DNA of 5,512 bases from the NCBI GenBank assembly GCA_002452315.1, contig DKFH01000019.1, forward strand, positions 1 through 5,512. The letters are read 5' to 3'. The stretch comes from Anaerolineaceae bacterium UBA6801. Lineage in GTDB: Bacteria > Chloroflexota > Anaerolineae > Anaerolineales > Anaerolineaceae. Below, piece after piece: positions 5,333-5,512 of this stretch (its first letter is position 1; every line of letters begins with the position of its first letter). The notes beneath the pieces are model-generated. The model saw only the letters and a program-made list of their open reading frames with translations, was not told where the DNA came from and made no database searches. The position numbers and the translations under genes were made by a program.

Positions 5333-5441
5333 ATTGAGAGGGCCACCCAAGAGAGGGTTAAATAAAAACATGCCCCCACGGGAATTTGAATCCCGGTTTT
5401 GGCACCTGTCCCCCGCAGGGGTGCTTGAGCCCCGTAGGGGG
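5333..5441. repeat. Non-coding hairpin repeat, copy 2 (109 bp)
   Basis: Same blocks as copy 1: ATTGAGAGGGC at 5333-5343, TTAAATAAAAACATGCCC at 5358-5375, then CACGGGAAT joined directly to TTGAATCCCGG without the 18-bp piece. The hairpin is CGGGA / TCCCG (5379-5383 with 5391-5395) around a 7-nt loop; on the minus strand this reads as a canonical tRNA T-arm (loop TTCAAAT). It ends in the CCCCGCAGGGG and CCCCGTAGGGG hairpins (5412-5440 region). Confidence 0.8.
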
Positions 5442-5512
5442 ATTGAGAGGGCTACTGTGTGCTAGATTAAATAAAAACATGCCCCCACGGGAATTCGAAT
5501 CCCGGTTTTGGC
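5442..5512. repeat. Non-coding hairpin repeat, copy 3 (partial, runs off the right edge)
   Basis: ATTGAGAGGGC at 5442-5452, then a region that differs from copies 1 and 2 (5453-5466), then TTAAATAAAAACATGCCC (5467-5484) and the hairpin CGGGA / TCCCG (5488-5492 with 5500-5504), loop TTCGAAT on the minus strand. The copy breaks off at TTTTGGC at the window end, so the array continues beyond. Confidence 0.78.

Noticed and set aside
5059..5379. Minus-strand 106-codon frame with an apparent 8-residue repeat ending in 'MFT'
   Set aside because: The peptide repeat is just the translation of the 24-bp DNA array, and its N-terminal half is the hairpin repeat. There is no ribosome binding site, and a frame across an IS end and a non-coding repeat is not credible.
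5371..5441. Complete tRNA gene on the minus strand
   Set aside because: The T-arm is canonical, but no anticodon arm can be formed, the 5' acceptor strand mismatches at its first pair and the interior folds into other GC hairpins.
5070..5512. CRISPR array
   Set aside because: The 24-bp units are contiguous with a core of only about 10 conserved bases and no spacer structure; the longer repeats are 109-127 bp tandem units. No cas gene is present.

Overview
The window reads as a stretch of bacterial chromosome, most plausibly from an uncultured Chloroflexota (Anaerolineae-like) genome. This rests on style: an LCP-family protein with a Pro/Thr-rich 'PTPT' tail, a secreted partner with WW and Cys motifs, and an RNase PH of ordinary bacterial type. 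No rRNA or marker protein fixes the taxon, so the assignment is an inference.

Layout. (1) 1-1710, minus strand: a diverged LytR-CpsA-Psr (LCP) protein with its own extended -10 promoter, followed after 13 bp by a membrane-anchored extracytoplasmic protein that runs off the left edge. The pair looks like a cell-envelope operon. (2) 1795-2300, minus: a stand-alone tandem-CBS-domain protein with its own promoter. (3) 2362-3120, plus: divergent from the CBS gene, an 8-helix membrane protein made of four repeated two-helix units, ending in a clear intrinsic terminator. (4) 3142-3888, minus: RNase PH (rph), convergent with the membrane protein, with a -10 box so close to its ATG that the mRNA is probably leaderless. 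(5) 4043-4162, plus: the first ~34 codons of a lipoprotein gene with a very strong ribosome binding site, cut off by (6) a truncated IS21-family element (about 4146-5189, minus). The element keeps the HTH and DDE core of IstA but lacks the istA 3' end and all of istB. Upstream of istA sits a five-copy array of a 24-bp repeat, probably transposase-binding sites at the IS end. (7) 5191-5512: three head-to-tail copies of a 109-127 bp non-coding repeat, rich in GC hairpins, that continues off the right edge. Each copy has a minus-strand hairpin followed by a T-rich tract; in copy 1 this is a well-formed intrinsic terminator, and in copies 2 and 3 it looks like a tRNA T-arm.

How the parts work together. 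The left two thirds is ordinary housekeeping and envelope gene content with single-gene or two-gene transcription units. The right third is a rearranged repeat-rich accessory zone where an IS21 remnant has destroyed a lipoprotein gene. I see no defence system, CRISPR array or complete new system. The most interesting signals are the LCP protein that lacks several expected active-site residues, the phased 24-bp array, and the hairpin repeat family at the right end.
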